The notes under the pieces are model-generated. The model ran no database searches and was not told the DNA's origin. It saw nothing but the letters and a program-made list of their open reading frames with translations. Position numbers and translations under genes: made by a program. From positions 248,001 through 312,000 of the forward strand of contig NZ_PCPR01000001.1 in assembly GCF_002979775.1 (NCBI RefSeq): a DNA stretch of 64,000 bases. Direction: 5' to 3'. The stretch is from Arthrobacter sp. MYb23. GTDB lineage: Bacteria; Actinomycetota; Actinomycetes; Actinomycetales; Micrococcaceae. The stretch's first letter is position 1, and each line of letters opens with the position of its first letter. Shown here piece after piece: positions 1 through 9,977 of the stretch.

Positions 1-736
1 GGGCTTCGTCCACCAGGATGCGGTTGATCTCCAGCTGCGGCACCGGGTGGTGGCCGGGCGTCTTGCCAACTTCGATCACGCGGACGTCCGGGGCAAGTTC
101 CTTGAGCAGCTCACGGGGGCCAAGACGGTCTGCAACCACGACGTCGGCCTGGCCCAGCAGGCGTCGGCCGCGGACAGTGATGAGTCCCGAGTCCCCCGGA
201 CCGCCGCCCACCAGGGCCACGGAACCGGCCGGCGTGTTGCCGTCCACGTCCGGCTTGCGGTGCCTGCGGAGCGGAAGATCGCCTGTTTCCAGTGCGGTGG
301 CAACAGCGTTGCGAAGGGCCATGGCACGGCGCGGGTCTCCCCCGGCGTTGATGGCAATTTTGACGTCGTCCACCACGGCCACTGCGGGTGTCCAGGCAGC
401 TGATGCTTCGTGGTCCGAGGCGTTGACGCACCAGATGCGCTGCGCTTCGGCGTCGGCTGCCACTTGGGTATCCACAGCGGCTGTGCCGGTGGCGGTCTGA
501 ACGAACCAGACGCCGTCGAGGTCCGAGGTGCGGTACTCGCGCGGCTCCCAGATGAGGAGGCCGGACGCGGCCTGGCCGCGAAGTGATTCGGTGGCAAGCG
601 GAGCGACCACGGTGACTTTCGCACCGGCGTCGAGCAGCCCTTTGGCGCGGCGTTGCGCGACGGGTCCGCCGCCCACAACCAGCACCGGGCGGCCGAGCAG
701 CCGCAGCGCGGTGGGGTAAATGTCCTGTATTGCCAT
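1..736 (-). CDS. cobA: Siroheme synthase-type uroporphyrinogen-III C-methyltransferase, 3' end cut by window
   Basis: The minus-strand frame opens at ATG 736 and runs off the left edge without a stop (245 codons visible). The N-terminal part starts MAIQDIYPTALRLLGRPVLV and has the NAD-binding run VLVVGGGPVAQRRA, as in the precorrin-2 dehydrogenase half of CysG. The second half starts with SVALVGGGPGDSGLITVRG, the SAM-binding signature of uroporphyrinogen-III methyltransferases. The fused protein would convert uroporphyrinogen III to precorrin-2 and on toward sirohydrochlorin, the precursor of the siroheme used by the sulfite reductase at 19.4-21.1 kb. A chelatase-type gene for the last step lies at 25.6 kb. 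The family call is secure; the symbol (cobA versus cysG) is a naming choice. Confidence 0.88.
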   Translation of the reverse strand, partial: MAIQDIYPTALRLLGRPVLVVGGGPVAQRRAKGLLDAGAKVTVVAPLATESLRGQAASGLLIWEPREYRTSDLDGVWFVQTATGTAAVDTQVAADAEAQRIWCVNASDHEASAAWTPAVAVVDDVKIAINAGGDPRRAMALRNAVATALETGDLPLRRHRKPDVDGNTPAGSVALVGGGPGDSGLITVRGRRLLGQADVVVADRLGPRELLKELAPDVRVIEVGKTPGHHPVPQLEINRILVDEA

Positions 737-859
737 GAAAAAACTGTAGGGCGGCCCCGTAACATGCATCAAAGGCACGGAAACACCCGGTAACGCTGGG
801 TAATCCAACGTCACAAACGCTGGCTGCCCTTGCCGCGGTTTGGCCTTATTTTGCGCGGA

Positions 860-1651
860 TCAGTTGGGCGAAACCCTGTCTTTAAGCGTCAGGTAATAGG
901 CCCGCTGTTCCTTGCCCAGGTGCTCAATCGCGTAACGAAGCGCCGTCCGCGGCATGGTGGCGGCGTGATCGTCCAGGAAAGCCAGAAGCCGTTCGCGGCT
1001 GCTGCGGCCGGCGTCACGGACCCAGCCGCCCACGGCCTTGTGGATGAGGTCCTCGTCATCGTGGAGCAGGATCTCCGCAATGGCAAAGGTGTCATCCAGT
1101 TGGCCCTCGCGGATGAACGCGGACGTCGCCACTATGGCTGTCCGGCGTTCCCACATGTTCTCCGAGTGAGCCAGCTGGTAGAGCGGCTCCCGTGGTTTAT
1201 CCATGAGCCAACCGCCCACCACATTCCCCGCGCCAAGGTCCACCAGGTCCCAGTTGTTGATGCGATCGTGCCTGCGGAGATACAGCTCGTAGAGGCTTTG
1301 GCGCCTCTCGTTGGTGGTCTTCTTCTTCTGAGCCTGCAAGGACATGATCTTCACGGCACCCGCCCGGGCCTCGTGGATGTCCTTCTCCAGCAGCGTCTCC
1401 AGATCTTCCAAAGTCATGGCCGCGAATTCCTTGGACAGCGTGAAAACCTCGCCCATCCGGACGCCAAGGAAGAAGTCCCCCTCGGCGTAATCACCCTTGC
1501 CGGTCTTGAAATACCGCTGGTACTTTGCCTGCTCCACCTCGGACTGCCGGATTTCCAGGCGCTCCAAAAACGCGACGGCGGTGGGTTGGGTTCCCGGCGC
1601 CGGCGCCGCAGGCTTGCGGTTCTTGGGGGCCTTCCCGTCTTTGGGGGTCAT
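860..1651 (-). CDS. DNA alkylation repair protein, AlkD-like HEAT-repeat glycosylase
   Basis: 263 residues, almost entirely helical, with an N-terminal Lys/Pro/Ala-rich tail and then KYQRYFKTGKGDYAEGDFFLGVRMGEV, typical of the AlkC/AlkD family. Middle repeats contain WDLVDLGAGNVVGGWL and WERRTAIVATSAFIREGQ, which match AlkD positions lining the DNA groove. Family members remove positively charged alkylated bases (3-methyladenine, 7-methylguanine) without base flipping. It stands alone, 16 bp downstream of the glutaminase stop on the same strand, so read-through from that operon is possible. The exact substrate is inferred only from the family. Confidence 0.85.
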   Translation of the reverse strand: MTPKDGKAPKNRKPAAPAPGTQPTAVAFLERLEIRQSEVEQAKYQRYFKTGKGDYAEGDFFLGVRMGEVFTLSKEFAAMTLEDLETLLEKDIHEARAGAVKIMSLQAQKKKTTNERRQSLYELYLRRHDRINNWDLVDLGAGNVVGGWLMDKPREPLYQLAHSENMWERRTAIVATSAFIREGQLDDTFAIAEILLHDDEDLIHKAVGGWVRDAGRSSRERLLAFLDDHAATMPRTALRYAIEHLGKEQRAYYLTLKDRVSPN

Positions 1652-1666
1652 GTCTCCATCATGCGC

Positions 1667-2578
1667 CTAAAAGACCGACCAACCAGTACGCGTGGTGAAT
1701 TCGTCCAGCGCGGCCACGCCGGCCACCGAGTTTCCGGACCTTCCCAATCCAGGGCTCCACACGCTGATGGAGCACTTGTTGGGAACCACCGCCACGATCC
1801 CGCCGCCCACGCCGCTCTTGCCGGGAAGTCCTACCCTGTAGGCAAATTCGCCCGCGGCGTCATAGGTTCCACAAGTGAGCATCACGGCGTTGATCCTCTT
1901 GGTCTGTGCTGGAGACAGCAACAGATTTCCTGCGGCTCCCAGCCCGTTGGACGCGAGGAACCGGGTTGCGAGCGCCAGGTCTTCACAGGTCATGGCCAAG
2001 GCGCATTGCTTCGCATAGGAGTCCAGGACCGCGTCCACGGGGTTCTCCAAGTTGCCACAGCTTGCCAGGAAGTGGGCCAAGGACGCGTTGCGGTGCCCTT
2101 CGCCCAACTCGGAAGACGCTACGCGTTGGTCCGTGTCGACGCCGGCGTTGCCGGTCTCTTGGCGCATCAGGTCCCGGACGGCGTGGGCTGCGTTGCCCGT
2201 GAGGCTGAGGAGCCTGTCTGTCACAACTATTGCGCCAGCGTTGATGAACGGGTTACGGGGAATTCCGTCCTCGCTCTCCAGCTGGACCAGCGAGTTGAAG
2301 GGGTTTCCCGACGGTTCCCGGAACACACGCTTCCAGATGCGGTCGCCGTCGGAAGCCAGCACCAGGGCGAGGGCGAAGACTTTGGAGATGCTTTGAATGG
2401 AGAACTCCACGTGAGCGTCCCCGGCTGAGAAGACTTCGCCTTCCCGGGTTGCTACGGAGATGCCGAATTGTTGGGGGTCCACGGCTCCGAGCTGAGGAAT
2501 GTAGTCGGCCACGCTGCCTTGGCCCACATGCGGCTGCACTGCCCCGACGATGTCGTCGAGGAGATTCTGGATATCCAT
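1667..2578 (-). CDS. glsA: Glutaminase A
   Basis: Hydrolyses L-glutamine to glutamate and ammonia; cytosolic serine-dependent amidase with a beta-lactamase-like fold. The start chosen is ATG 2578 (MDIQNLLDDIVGAV), giving 303 residues, the usual length for the family; an upstream in-frame start would overlap the regulator gene. The Ser-x-x-Lys catalytic motif is visible at S63-K66 (SISK), followed by NPFINAGAI and GKSGVGGGI, both typical of GlsA. It starts 4 bp after the stop of the PucR-type regulator on the same strand, so the two are probably co-transcribed and the regulator may control glutamine use. Confidence 0.92.
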   Translation of the reverse strand: MDIQNLLDDIVGAVQPHVGQGSVADYIPQLGAVDPQQFGISVATREGEVFSAGDAHVEFSIQSISKVFALALVLASDGDRIWKRVFREPSGNPFNSLVQLESEDGIPRNPFINAGAIVVTDRLLSLTGNAAHAVRDLMRQETGNAGVDTDQRVASSELGEGHRNASLAHFLASCGNLENPVDAVLDSYAKQCALAMTCEDLALATRFLASNGLGAAGNLLLSPAQTKRINAVMLTCGTYDAAGEFAYRVGLPGKSGVGGGIVAVVPNKCSISVWSPGLGRSGNSVAGVAALDEFTTRTGWSVF

Positions 2579-2582
2579 GCTC

Positions 2583-4229
2583 CTAGCCCTTGGTCCCTGC
2601 GTAGGTCCAAAGCCTGATCTGCAGGTGGGCAAGCAGCCGCTCGTCGGCGGAGTGGAGGTTCAGGCCCGCCACTTCGCAGGCGCGTCGGAGCCTGTAGTGA
2701 ACGGTGTTGCGGTGGACGGCCAGTTCTTCGGCGCAGCGGTTCACGTCGCCAAAGAACTCCAAATAGGTCAGGAGCGTCAGTGCGAATTCCGGGTAGCGGG
2801 TGCACAGCCGCGCGATTCCCTCATGCCGCAGGGTGGTCCTTGATTCCAGCAGCTCCAGCAGTTCCTTGGTCAAGACTGTTGTTTCCACGTCGCTGTACGA
2901 GGCCACGCGCACTGTTGGCGTGGCCTCCATGACTTTGAGGACGCTGCGGACGTGATCAAGGGTGGCATGCAGGGCATCCAGGCGCGGAACGATGGGTCCC
3001 ACGGCCGCCTGCACTTGAAAGTGAAGGTGGGTGGTGGCGTCACGAACTATGGTGTTGACCAGCCGGTTGACGGCGGGCAGGGACTTCAACGGGTCCAGGT
3101 CGGGCAGGATGATGGCCGTTTCCATCCCGAGTGCGCCCACCACCGCGCCTGGCCGGTACGCGGCAGCATGGATCGACGCCACCTTGGAAAGCTCGCCCCG
3201 GCGCAATTGAAGACCCGCGGCGCTCTGGCTCAGTCCACCGGCGGAGATCAGGATCAGGGCCGCCGGTTTTGATGGATCAATTCCTGCGGACTGAGCCTGG
3301 GAATGTACCTGGGCTGTGCCGCTTAACAGGCTGGAGACCCGGTCCTCGCGCATTGACTGAGACTGCTCGTTGCGGTGCCGGACCAGCTCGATCGCTGCGT
3401 GGCGGGCCGCTCCCACCATGATGCGGTCCGTGTTCGCGGCCAAGGGTTCAGCGCCTTCCTGCAGCCAGATGTACCCCATTACACGGCTGCCGGCATGAAT
3501 GCCGATTGCCACGCGTTCCCGGAGTCCGGCATCCGGATTTGCTTCCACGTGGACGGGTGCTTCAGTGGCCTGCAAGTGCTTGTAGACCCCTGATTCTTTC
3601 AGGAGCTTTTGGTATTTTTCAGGTCCCCGCCGCGCGAGGATGGACAGTCGTCTGAGCTCATCAACGTCATTGGACGCCGGCGAATAGGCAAGTACCTTGT
3701 TGCCCGGATCTTCAATGACCACATGGCCGTTGGTCAGGGTTGCGGTGGTTTGGGCGATCGCGAACAGGTCCCGATGCACTGCTGTGGGACCGTTTCCGGG
3801 CACATCGCTGAAACGACCATCGTTTTCCCGGAAACGGTTTTCGTGGACACGGTCCAAAACGATGCCTTCAAATTTGTCCCACCGCAGGCCAGGGGCCACC
3901 GCCACCAGCCCGATTCCCGTGGGTTGCAGCAACTCTGCTGCGGCTTCCAACTCCCGCTCGTTGCCCTTCACTGCTACTGCCGCGGGGCGGTGGGCAATGA
4001 TCCGGCGCAGGGCCGGAAGCGAGGCGCGTCCCCGGACCCCGATCAGCATGACCAAAGCCCCGGGTCGGACTGCATCGTCGTCTTCAGCGTCAACAATGAC
4101 GGTTTCGCGAACGTTTCTGTTGTCCTCTGCCGGAGCCAGCAGCAACCGCGCGTTGTCCACGCCAAGGTCTTCAAGGACATCGCTCAATAAGGTGACGACG
4201 CCGTCGTCGTCAATTTCCAAAGCTTTCAA
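2583..4229 (-). CDS. PucR family transcriptional regulator
   Basis: 548 residues. The N-terminal part (about 1-120) resembles the purine catabolism regulator PucR domain ([19 protein letters not shown], then RPAAVAVKG). The middle is a GAF-like/GGDEF-like sensor region. The C-terminal 60 residues hold the PucR helix-turn-helix ([26 protein letters not shown] split over the DNA-binding helix). Such regulators respond to nitrogen compounds. It is divergent from the permease gene at 4569 and upstream of glsA, so it likely controls one or both. Which ligand it senses cannot be read from the sequence. Confidence 0.88.
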   Translation of the reverse strand: MKALEIDDDGVVTLLSDVLEDLGVDNARLLLAPAEDNRNVRETVIVDAEDDDAVRPGALVMLIGVRGRASLPALRRIIAHRPAAVAVKGNERELEAAAELLQPTGIGLVAVAPGLRWDKFEGIVLDRVHENRFRENDGRFSDVPGNGPTAVHRDLFAIAQTTATLTNGHVVIEDPGNKVLAYSPASNDVDELRRLSILARRGPEKYQKLLKESGVYKHLQATEAPVHVEANPDAGLRERVAIGIHAGSRVMGYIWLQEGAEPLAANTDRIMVGAARHAAIELVRHRNEQSQSMREDRVSSLLSGTAQVHSQAQSAGIDPSKPAALILISAGGLSQSAAGLQLRRGELSKVASIHAAAYRPGAVVGALGMETAIILPDLDPLKSLPAVNRLVNTIVRDATTHLHFQVQAAVGPIVPRLDALHATLDHVRSVLKVMEATPTVRVASYSDVETTVLTKELLELLESRTTLRHEGIARLCTRYPEFALTLLTYLEFFGDVNRCAEELAVHRNTVHYRLRRACEVAGLNLHSADERLLAHLQIRLWTYAGTKG

Positions 4230-4568
4230 CGAAGCTATCGCTTCCTCTCCTCATCAGTTCACAGCGGCCGAGCCTCCCTCGCCATTGAGGGGCTCCGCCG
4301 GTACCTGTGCGCAGGCACGCACAGCGAGAAACATTACCGGCCCTTCAGAACACCAGTGTTGTCCCCTCGGCACAAGAGCCGGGCCCTGAATTTGGTTCGC
4401 CAGCCAATTTGTTGGGAGCGGCGGGCACCTAGAGTTGGTGACTGTCCCAAACACCACAAAGACTGCCTGCAGCGCGGCCAATTTCAGGCGCAGCTGCCCG
4501 CAGCCGGCCCCACGTTTTGGAGTATTGAGCCACCCCAGGTGGCACCGGAGTCAAAGGAGACCCCCGAA
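4230..4568. promoter_or_regulatory. Divergent promoter region between PucR regulator and permease
   Basis: 339 bp without a convincing gene. A plus-strand frame stays open across it from 4356, but only because the permease frame has no upstream stop; no ribosome site supports that start. It holds the regulator and permease promoters. A TTTGGTTCGCC stretch near 4391 and a TTGG/CCAA inverted pair at about 4393-4408 are possible regulator contacts (weak inference). A strong ribosome site, AAGGAG at 4554-4559, lies 9 bases before the GTG at 4569 and fixes that start. Confidence 0.5.
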
Positions 4569-6050
4569 GTGATACCCACCCCTGCGTCCACAACAACCCT
4601 TCCTTCCCCAACAGACCTGGCTGCCGCTCCGCCGTCGAACGCTTTCGCCCAAGAGGAAGCCGGCTACCGGAAGACCCTCAAGCCCCGGCAAATCCAGATG
4701 ATCGCCATTGGCGGTGCAATCGGCACCGGGCTCTTCATGGGAGCCGGAGGCCGACTCAACGGATCCGGGCCCGCCCTGGTTCTCGTGTATGCCGTCTGCG
4801 GATTCTTTGCCTTCCTGATCCTGCGGGCATTGGGCGAGCTGGTCTTGTACCGTCCTACCTCGGGCTCGTTTGTTTCCTACGCCCGCGAGTTCTACGGCGA
4901 GAAAATGGCCTACACCGCCGGTTGGCTCTACTTCCTGAACTGGGCCATGACCTCCATTGTGGACGTCACCGCAGTTGCCCTTTACGTGAAGTTCTGGGGC
5001 CAGTACTGGGCCCCCATCAATGACATCCCGCAGTGGTTGATCGCGTTGATCGCCTTGGTAGTGGTGCTCTCCCTGAACCTTGTTTCCGTCAAAATTTTCG
5101 GCGAGATGGAGTTCTGGTTCGCGCTGGTCAAAGTAGGTGCACTGGTGGTTTTCCTCGTGGTGGGCATCTGCTTCATAGTTTTCGGCGGCCGGACGGACGT
5201 CGGCGTTCCGGGTTTCAACGTCATTGCCGAGCACGGCGGCATGTTCCCCATGGGCGCCGTGGCTCCGCTGCTGGCCATCAGCGGCGTGGTGTTCGCCTAC
5301 GCCGCCGTGGAACTTGTGGGCACCGCGGCCGGTGAAACGGCCAACCCGCACAAGGTGATGCCCAAAGCCGTGAATACCGTGGTGATCCGCATTGGAATCT
5401 TCTACGTGGGCTCAGTCCTGCTGCTCTCGCTCCTGCTTCCCTTCACGTCTTACAAAGCCGGCGAATCACCCTTTGTCACGTTCTTCTCGCACCTCGGCGA
5501 TCCGCAGGCCGGCGCCATCTCCGCGTCCGTGATGAACTTCGTGGTCCTCACTGCAGCGCTGTCCAGCCTCAACGCAGGGCTCTACTCCACCGGACGCATC
5601 CTGCGCTCCATGGCTGTGAACGGCTCGGCTCCGCAGTTCACCGGGCGGATCAGCGCGTCCGGCGTGCCCTACGGCGGCATCCTGCTCACGGCCGTCATCA
5701 CCTTGGTGGGCGTTGGGTTGAACGCTGTAGTCCCCTCGCAGGTGTTTGAGATTGTGTTGGAAATCTCTGCGGTGGGCATCATCGGCGGCTGGGCAACCAT
5801 CATGCTCTGCCACATCAAGCTCCAATCGTGGGTACGCAGCGGCAAGGTTGTCCGTCCCGCGTTCCGTCTCTTCGGAGCACCGTTCACCTCCTACCTCACG
5901 CTCGGATTTCTGGCCTTCGTCCTGGTGACCATGGGCTTCTCAGAGACCGGCCGGTGGGTTTTGGCCTCCTTGCTGGTACTGGCTCCGCTGCTCATCGCTG
6001 GTTGGTATGCGTACCGCGGCCGCATCCGCGCAGCCAAGACACACCCCTAG
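4569..6050 (+). CDS. Amino acid permease, APC family (L-asparagine permease type)
   Basis: 493 residues starting at GTG 4569, chosen for the AAGGAG ribosome site 9 bases upstream. After a polar N-terminal tail comes the amino-acid permease signature ([20 protein letters not shown]) and about twelve hydrophobic segments. The sequence is closest in style to AnsP/GABA-permease proteins of actinobacteria. It would import a polar amino acid (asparagine or related) with protons. The decarboxylase at 6067 follows after 16 bp on the same strand, so the pair looks like one operon: uptake of an amino acid followed by decarboxylation. Substrate specificity is not determined by what I can see. Confidence 0.88.
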   Translation: MIPTPASTTTLPSPTDLAAAPPSNAFAQEEAGYRKTLKPRQIQMIAIGGAIGTGLFMGAGGRLNGSGPALVLVYAVCGFFAFLILRALGELVLYRPTSGSFVSYAREFYGEKMAYTAGWLYFLNWAMTSIVDVTAVALYVKFWGQYWAPINDIPQWLIALIALVVVLSLNLVSVKIFGEMEFWFALVKVGALVVFLVVGICFIVFGGRTDVGVPGFNVIAEHGGMFPMGAVAPLLAISGVVFAYAAVELVGTAAGETANPHKVMPKAVNTVVIRIGIFYVGSVLLLSLLLPFTSYKAGESPFVTFFSHLGDPQAGAISASVMNFVVLTAALSSLNAGLYSTGRILRSMAVNGSAPQFTGRISASGVPYGGILLTAVITLVGVGLNAVVPSQVFEIVLEISAVGIIGGWATIMLCHIKLQSWVRSGKVVRPAFRLFGAPFTSYLTLGFLAFVLVTMGFSETGRWVLASLLVLAPLLIAGWYAYRGRIRAAKTHP

Positions 6051-6066
6051 TTTGAAAGTGAAACCC

Positions 6067-8784
6067 ATGAGTAACCCTGCCCCGTCCCTCAAAATCGGCA
6101 CTCCAAGCCGGGCCTGGCGGTCCCGTGCCGATGCGTGGGAGTTCCTGGGATACGCCCTCAGGCAGCTTGCCTCCACCCGGCAGCAGGAATCCGGTCTACG
6201 CCCTCAGATTGATCGGACTTTTGCCCTATTGGAGGCAGTGGAACCGTATTGGGCTGAACCCGGAGTCACGGCCGTGGCGCAGTTGCGCCAGCTGATCGAC
6301 GACGGCGAACCCCAGGCCGCGTTCCAGCTTCTGGGCGGTTTGGCAAACCTTCCGCTCGCCTCTTCCGGGGAAACGGCCGCCGTGCCGCGCGCAGAGACAG
6401 TGGACGATGAAGCTGTTGAACAAGCCGAGCCAGCCGAGCGTCCCCGCTTCGAGGTCCTGGTGGTGGACACCGTTGAACCGGATGAGGCCGAAGCCCTCAA
6501 GAACACCATGGCCGCCCAGCGGCGTCCCTCCGATGCTTTCACCTATACCGTCAACGTGGTTCCCAGTTACGAGGACGCCTTGGTTGCCGTCATGCTGAAT
6601 CCCGCCATCCAATCCGTGGTCCTTCGCCCGGGCTTCGCCATCAGCAGCTCACATCTTTTGGGGAGCGACCTCCGGAGGTTCCTTGCCCGGCATACCTCCA
6701 CTGAGCTGCACGACGCGCGGCCCCTCAAGCGGATCCTTGGATTGGCCGAAGCTATCTCCGGCCTTCGTCCCGAGCTGGATGTCTATCTTGTGGCAGGGGT
6801 TTCCATTGAATCCCTCGCGGGGTCCCTCACCAGGAAGTTCCGGCGGATCTTCAGGAGGCAGGATCATTTAGACCTGCACTTGTCTCTCTTGTCCGGGGTG
6901 GCCGAACGCTACGAAACGCCGTTCTTCACTGCGTTGCAGGACTACAGTCGTCGCCCGGCCAGCGTCTTCCATGCCCTGCCGATTTCCAGGGGCGCGTCCG
7001 TTGGAAGCTCTCCCTGGATCCGGGACATGGCGGATTTTTACGGGACAAACCTGCTGCTGGCCGAAACCTCCGCCACCTCCGGCGGACTGGACTCTTTGCT
7101 CGATCCCCATGGATCCATCAAGCGGGCTCAGGAACTCGCAGCCCGGGCCTTCGGGGCACAACGAACCTACTTTGTCACCAACGGCACGTCCACGGCCAAC
7201 AAGATCGTGCATCAGTCATTGCTTGCCCCAGGCGATGTTGTCCTGGTTGACCGCAACTGCCACAAGTCGCACCACTACGCTTTCGTACTCGCCGGCGCCC
7301 GTGTTTCATACCTGGACGCCTACCCCTTGGACAAATACGCCTTTTACGGTGCCGTGCCGCTGGCCAGCCTGAAGCGCAGGCTTTTGGAATACCGGCGGGC
7401 AGGCCGGCTTCACGAAGTGAAAATGGTGACCCTCACCAACTGCACCTTTGACGGTGTAGTGTACGACGTCGAAAGGGTCATGGAGGAATGTCTGGCCATC
7501 AAACCGGACCTGGTTTTCCTGTGGGACGAGGCCTGGTTTGCCTTCGCCCGCTCCCATCCGGTGTACCGGCGTCGAACCGGCATGGCGGCTGCCGCCGCGT
7601 TGGAAGCTTCCTTCGGCACCCCGGCCTACGCTGCCCGGTACGCCGAACAAGCCGCTGCCCTGCACCACCCTGTTACCGGTGAACCTGTGGACGACGAAGC
7701 GTGGCTCAACACCCGCCTGATTCCGGACCCGTCGAAGGCTCGAATCCGGGTCTACTCCACCCAGTCCACCCACAAGACGCTGACGTCCCTACGCCAGGGT
7801 TCCATGATCCACGTGTATGACCAGGACTTCGCCGGATCCAATCAGGAAGCCTTCCGCGAGGCCTACATGACCCACACGTCCACCTCGCCCAACTACCAGA
7901 TCCTGGCATCCCTGGATATCGGCCGGCGACAGGTGGAGCTGGAAGGATTCGGCCTGGTTCAGCGGCAATCCGACCTCGCCGTGTCCGTGGCCCAAGCCGT
8001 CGCCCGCCATCCCCTCCTGAAGAAGTACTTCCGGGTGCTCACCTCCCGTGACCTCATTGGTTCGCTCTACAGGGAGACCGGATCCAGCATGCCGCTGCGG
8101 GACGGGCTGGCTGAGCTGGAAGATGCCTGGCGCCGGGACGAATTCGTGATCGACCCCAGCCGCCTGACGCTGGACATCAGCAAGACAGGGATCGACGGCG
8201 ACACTTTCCGCCACAGCTACCTCATGGACGATCACGGCATTCAGGTGAACAAGACGTCACGGAACACGGTGCTGTTCATGACCAACATCGGCACCTCCCG
8301 CAGCTCCGTGGCGTACCTGATAGAGGTCCTGGTGAAGCTCGCCGAGGGTTTCGAGAACCCGCACCCCTCGGCACGGCGCCGGGCACTCCCTGCCTCAACC
8401 GATGCACCCCGCCCGACTCCCCCGCTCCCGGACTTCAGCACCTTCGCCGCGCGCTTCCGTACCGACGATGCCTGCGAGGACGGGGATATCCGAACGGCGT
8501 ATTTTGAAAGCTACAAGCCCGATTCCACGGTGTACCTATCTGCCGCTGAGGTAGCTTCCGCTGTAGCCGCGGGTCAGGAAGTGGTCTCGGCAGGATTTGT
8601 CACCCCTTATCCACCAGGCTTCCCCATCCTCGTTCCGGGTCAGGTGATCACCCGGCAAACCCTGGAATTCATGGCTGCTTTGGACACCCGGGAAATCCAC
8701 GGTTTCGATCACGAACGGGGGTATCGGGTATTCGTGGAGCCTGTATCGTCTTCGGTTGCCGGGCTGGTGGCGGTGGCTTCCTAG
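6067..8784 (+). CDS. Orn/Lys/Arg family PLP decarboxylase, long actinobacterial form
   Basis: 905 residues from ATG 6067 (MSNPAPSLKIG). A start 60 bp upstream would overlap the permease gene. The core fold-I aminotransferase-like domain includes FVTNGTSTANKIVHQSLLAP, DRNCHKSHHYAF, FLWDEAWFAF and the PLP-lysine motif STQSTHKTLTSLRQG, with K570 the Schiff-base lysine. The C-terminal domain carries PYPPGFPILVPGQ, typical of this family. The N-terminal 300 residues form a response-regulator-like/wing extension, longer than in E. coli enzymes. The product would be a polyamine or other amine plus CO2. Which of arginine, lysine or ornithine it uses is open. Confidence 0.9.
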   Translation: MSNPAPSLKIGTPSRAWRSRADAWEFLGYALRQLASTRQQESGLRPQIDRTFALLEAVEPYWAEPGVTAVAQLRQLIDDGEPQAAFQLLGGLANLPLASSGETAAVPRAETVDDEAVEQAEPAERPRFEVLVVDTVEPDEAEALKNTMAAQRRPSDAFTYTVNVVPSYEDALVAVMLNPAIQSVVLRPGFAISSSHLLGSDLRRFLARHTSTELHDARPLKRILGLAEAISGLRPELDVYLVAGVSIESLAGSLTRKFRRIFRRQDHLDLHLSLLSGVAERYETPFFTALQDYSRRPASVFHALPISRGASVGSSPWIRDMADFYGTNLLLAETSATSGGLDSLLDPHGSIKRAQELAARAFGAQRTYFVTNGTSTANKIVHQSLLAPGDVVLVDRNCHKSHHYAFVLAGARVSYLDAYPLDKYAFYGAVPLASLKRRLLEYRRAGRLHEVKMVTLTNCTFDGVVYDVERVMEECLAIKPDLVFLWDEAWFAFARSHPVYRRRTGMAAAAALEASFGTPAYAARYAEQAAALHHPVTGEPVDDEAWLNTRLIPDPSKARIRVYSTQSTHKTLTSLRQGSMIHVYDQDFAGSNQEAFREAYMTHTSTSPNYQILASLDIGRRQVELEGFGLVQRQSDLAVSVAQAVARHPLLKKYFRVLTSRDLIGSLYRETGSSMPLRDGLAELEDAWRRDEFVIDPSRLTLDISKTGIDGDTFRHSYLMDDHGIQVNKTSRNTVLFMTNIGTSRSSVAYLIEVLVKLAEGFENPHPSARRRALPASTDAPRPTPPLPDFSTFAARFRTDDACEDGDIRTAYFESYKPDSTVYLSAAEVASAVAAGQEVVSAGFVTPYPPGFPILVPGQVITRQTLEFMAALDTREIHGFDHERGYRVFVEPVSSSVAGLVAVAS

Positions 8785-8811
8785 GCCTCTCTCCTGAAGG
8801 CTGGGGCTAGG

Positions 8812-9849
8812 TCAGTGCTTGGCGCTCCATCCGATGGCGGGGGCGACGTGCTTTGCGACGTTGCCCAACAGCTTGGCGTTGTAGTCCACGCCGAGCTGGT
8901 TGGGCACTGTGAGCAGGAGCGTGTCAGCCGCTTGGACGGCTGCATCCTTGGCCAACTCCCCTGCTAACTGATCCGGCTCCCCGATGTAGCTCTTACCAAA
9001 ACGGGACAACGCGCCGTCGAGGACGCCCACCTGGTCTTGGCTGTCTGCCTGGGCACGGAGGCCGAAGTAGTGGTTATCTACCTCGTCCACAATCGGGATC
9101 ACGCTGCGGCTGACGGAGATCCGCGGCTCGAAGTCGTGCCCGGCTGCAGCCCAGGCTTCGCGGAACATGCGGATTTGTTCGGCCTGCAGCTCATCAAAGG
9201 GCACGCCTGTGTCCTCGGTGAGGAGAGTGGAACTCATCAGGTTTATGCCTTGTTCTGCTGCCCACACGGCTGTTTTCCGGGTGCCGGCTCCCCACCAGAT
9301 TCTTTGCGGGAGGCCGGGTGACTGGGGCTGGATGGGCAGCAGGCCTGTGGCCCCACCAGCGTAGTGCGGATCTGCCTCGGCCACGCCATGCCCGGCGATT
9401 GCTTTCCGGAACAGTGCGGTGTGACGGCGTGCCATGTCGCCGCCGTCCTCGCCGTCGGCGGGGACGTAGCCGAAGTTTGCGGCACCGTTCCGTGCCGGCT
9501 CGGGTGAACCACGGCTCACACCGAGCTGCAGCCTGCCATCACTGATGAGGTCCGTTGCAGCGGCTTCCTCGGCCATGTAAAGGGGGTTCTCGTAGCGCAT
9601 GTCGATCACGCCTGTACCCATTTCGATCCGGCTGGTCCTGGCCGCGATCGCGCTCAGGAGCGGGAAAGGAGAGGCCTGCTGCCGGGCGAAGTGATGGACC
9701 CGGAAAAATGCGCCGTCTATGCCCAGTTCCTCCGCCGCAACAGCGAGTTCAATTCCCTGTTTCAGGGCCTCGCCGGCCGTGGGAACCAGCGATCCCGGTA
9801 CGCGGGCCCAGTGGCCGAAGGACAGGAAGCCGATCCGTTTGTTGTGCAT
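8812..9849 (-). CDS. LLM-class flavin-dependent oxidoreductase (luciferase-like monooxygenase)
   Basis: 345 residues from ATG 9849 (MHNKRIGFLSFGHW); upstream in-frame codons run into the promoter of the divergent gene and are not used. TIM-barrel LLM features: IELAVAAEELGIDGAFFRVHHF, RIEMGTGVIDMRYENPLYMAEEAAATDLIS, and GRLQLGVSRGSPEP, which is the typical flavin and substrate region. Members use reduced FMN or F420. The substrate cannot be predicted. It is divergent from the copper-type gene pair at 9978 and shares the short promoter region that has the CsoR-like palindrome. Confidence 0.85.
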   Translation of the reverse strand: MHNKRIGFLSFGHWARVPGSLVPTAGEALKQGIELAVAAEELGIDGAFFRVHHFARQQASPFPLLSAIAARTSRIEMGTGVIDMRYENPLYMAEEAAATDLISDGRLQLGVSRGSPEPARNGAANFGYVPADGEDGGDMARRHTALFRKAIAGHGVAEADPHYAGGATGLLPIQPQSPGLPQRIWWGAGTRKTAVWAAEQGINLMSSTLLTEDTGVPFDELQAEQIRMFREAWAAAGHDFEPRISVSRSVIPIVDEVDNHYFGLRAQADSQDQVGVLDGALSRFGKSYIGEPDQLAGELAKDAAVQAADTLLLTVPNQLGVDYNAKLLGNVAKHVAPAIGWSAKH

Positions 9850-9909
9850 GTTGAGAACAACCCTGCGAGGGGTGCGGGAATTCCACATACGCTGATTCCT
9901 CGTTTGCAT

Positions 9910-9930
9910 CCATACCCTCCAGGGGTATGG
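9910..9930. promoter_or_regulatory. CsoR-like palindromic operator
   Basis: A perfect 8-bp inverted repeat, CCATACCC, five bases, GGGTATGG. It closely resembles the CsoR operators of copper-exporter genes (TACCC...GGGTA). It lies between a possible -35 (TTGCAT, 9904-9909) and -10 (TATGGT, 9926-9931) of the plus-strand gene at 9978, where repressor binding would block transcription. No csoR gene is in the window. Confidence 0.7.
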
Positions 9931-9977
9931 TTTAAGTAGATGCACCCCAGCGGATACCCGGCGGAAGGAGGCCCACC

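Noticed and set aside
76..765. 229-codon minus-strand open frame at the left edge
   Set aside because: It is a shadow frame. The real product in another minus-strand frame is the siroheme-type CobA/CysG protein with clear NAD and SAM motifs.
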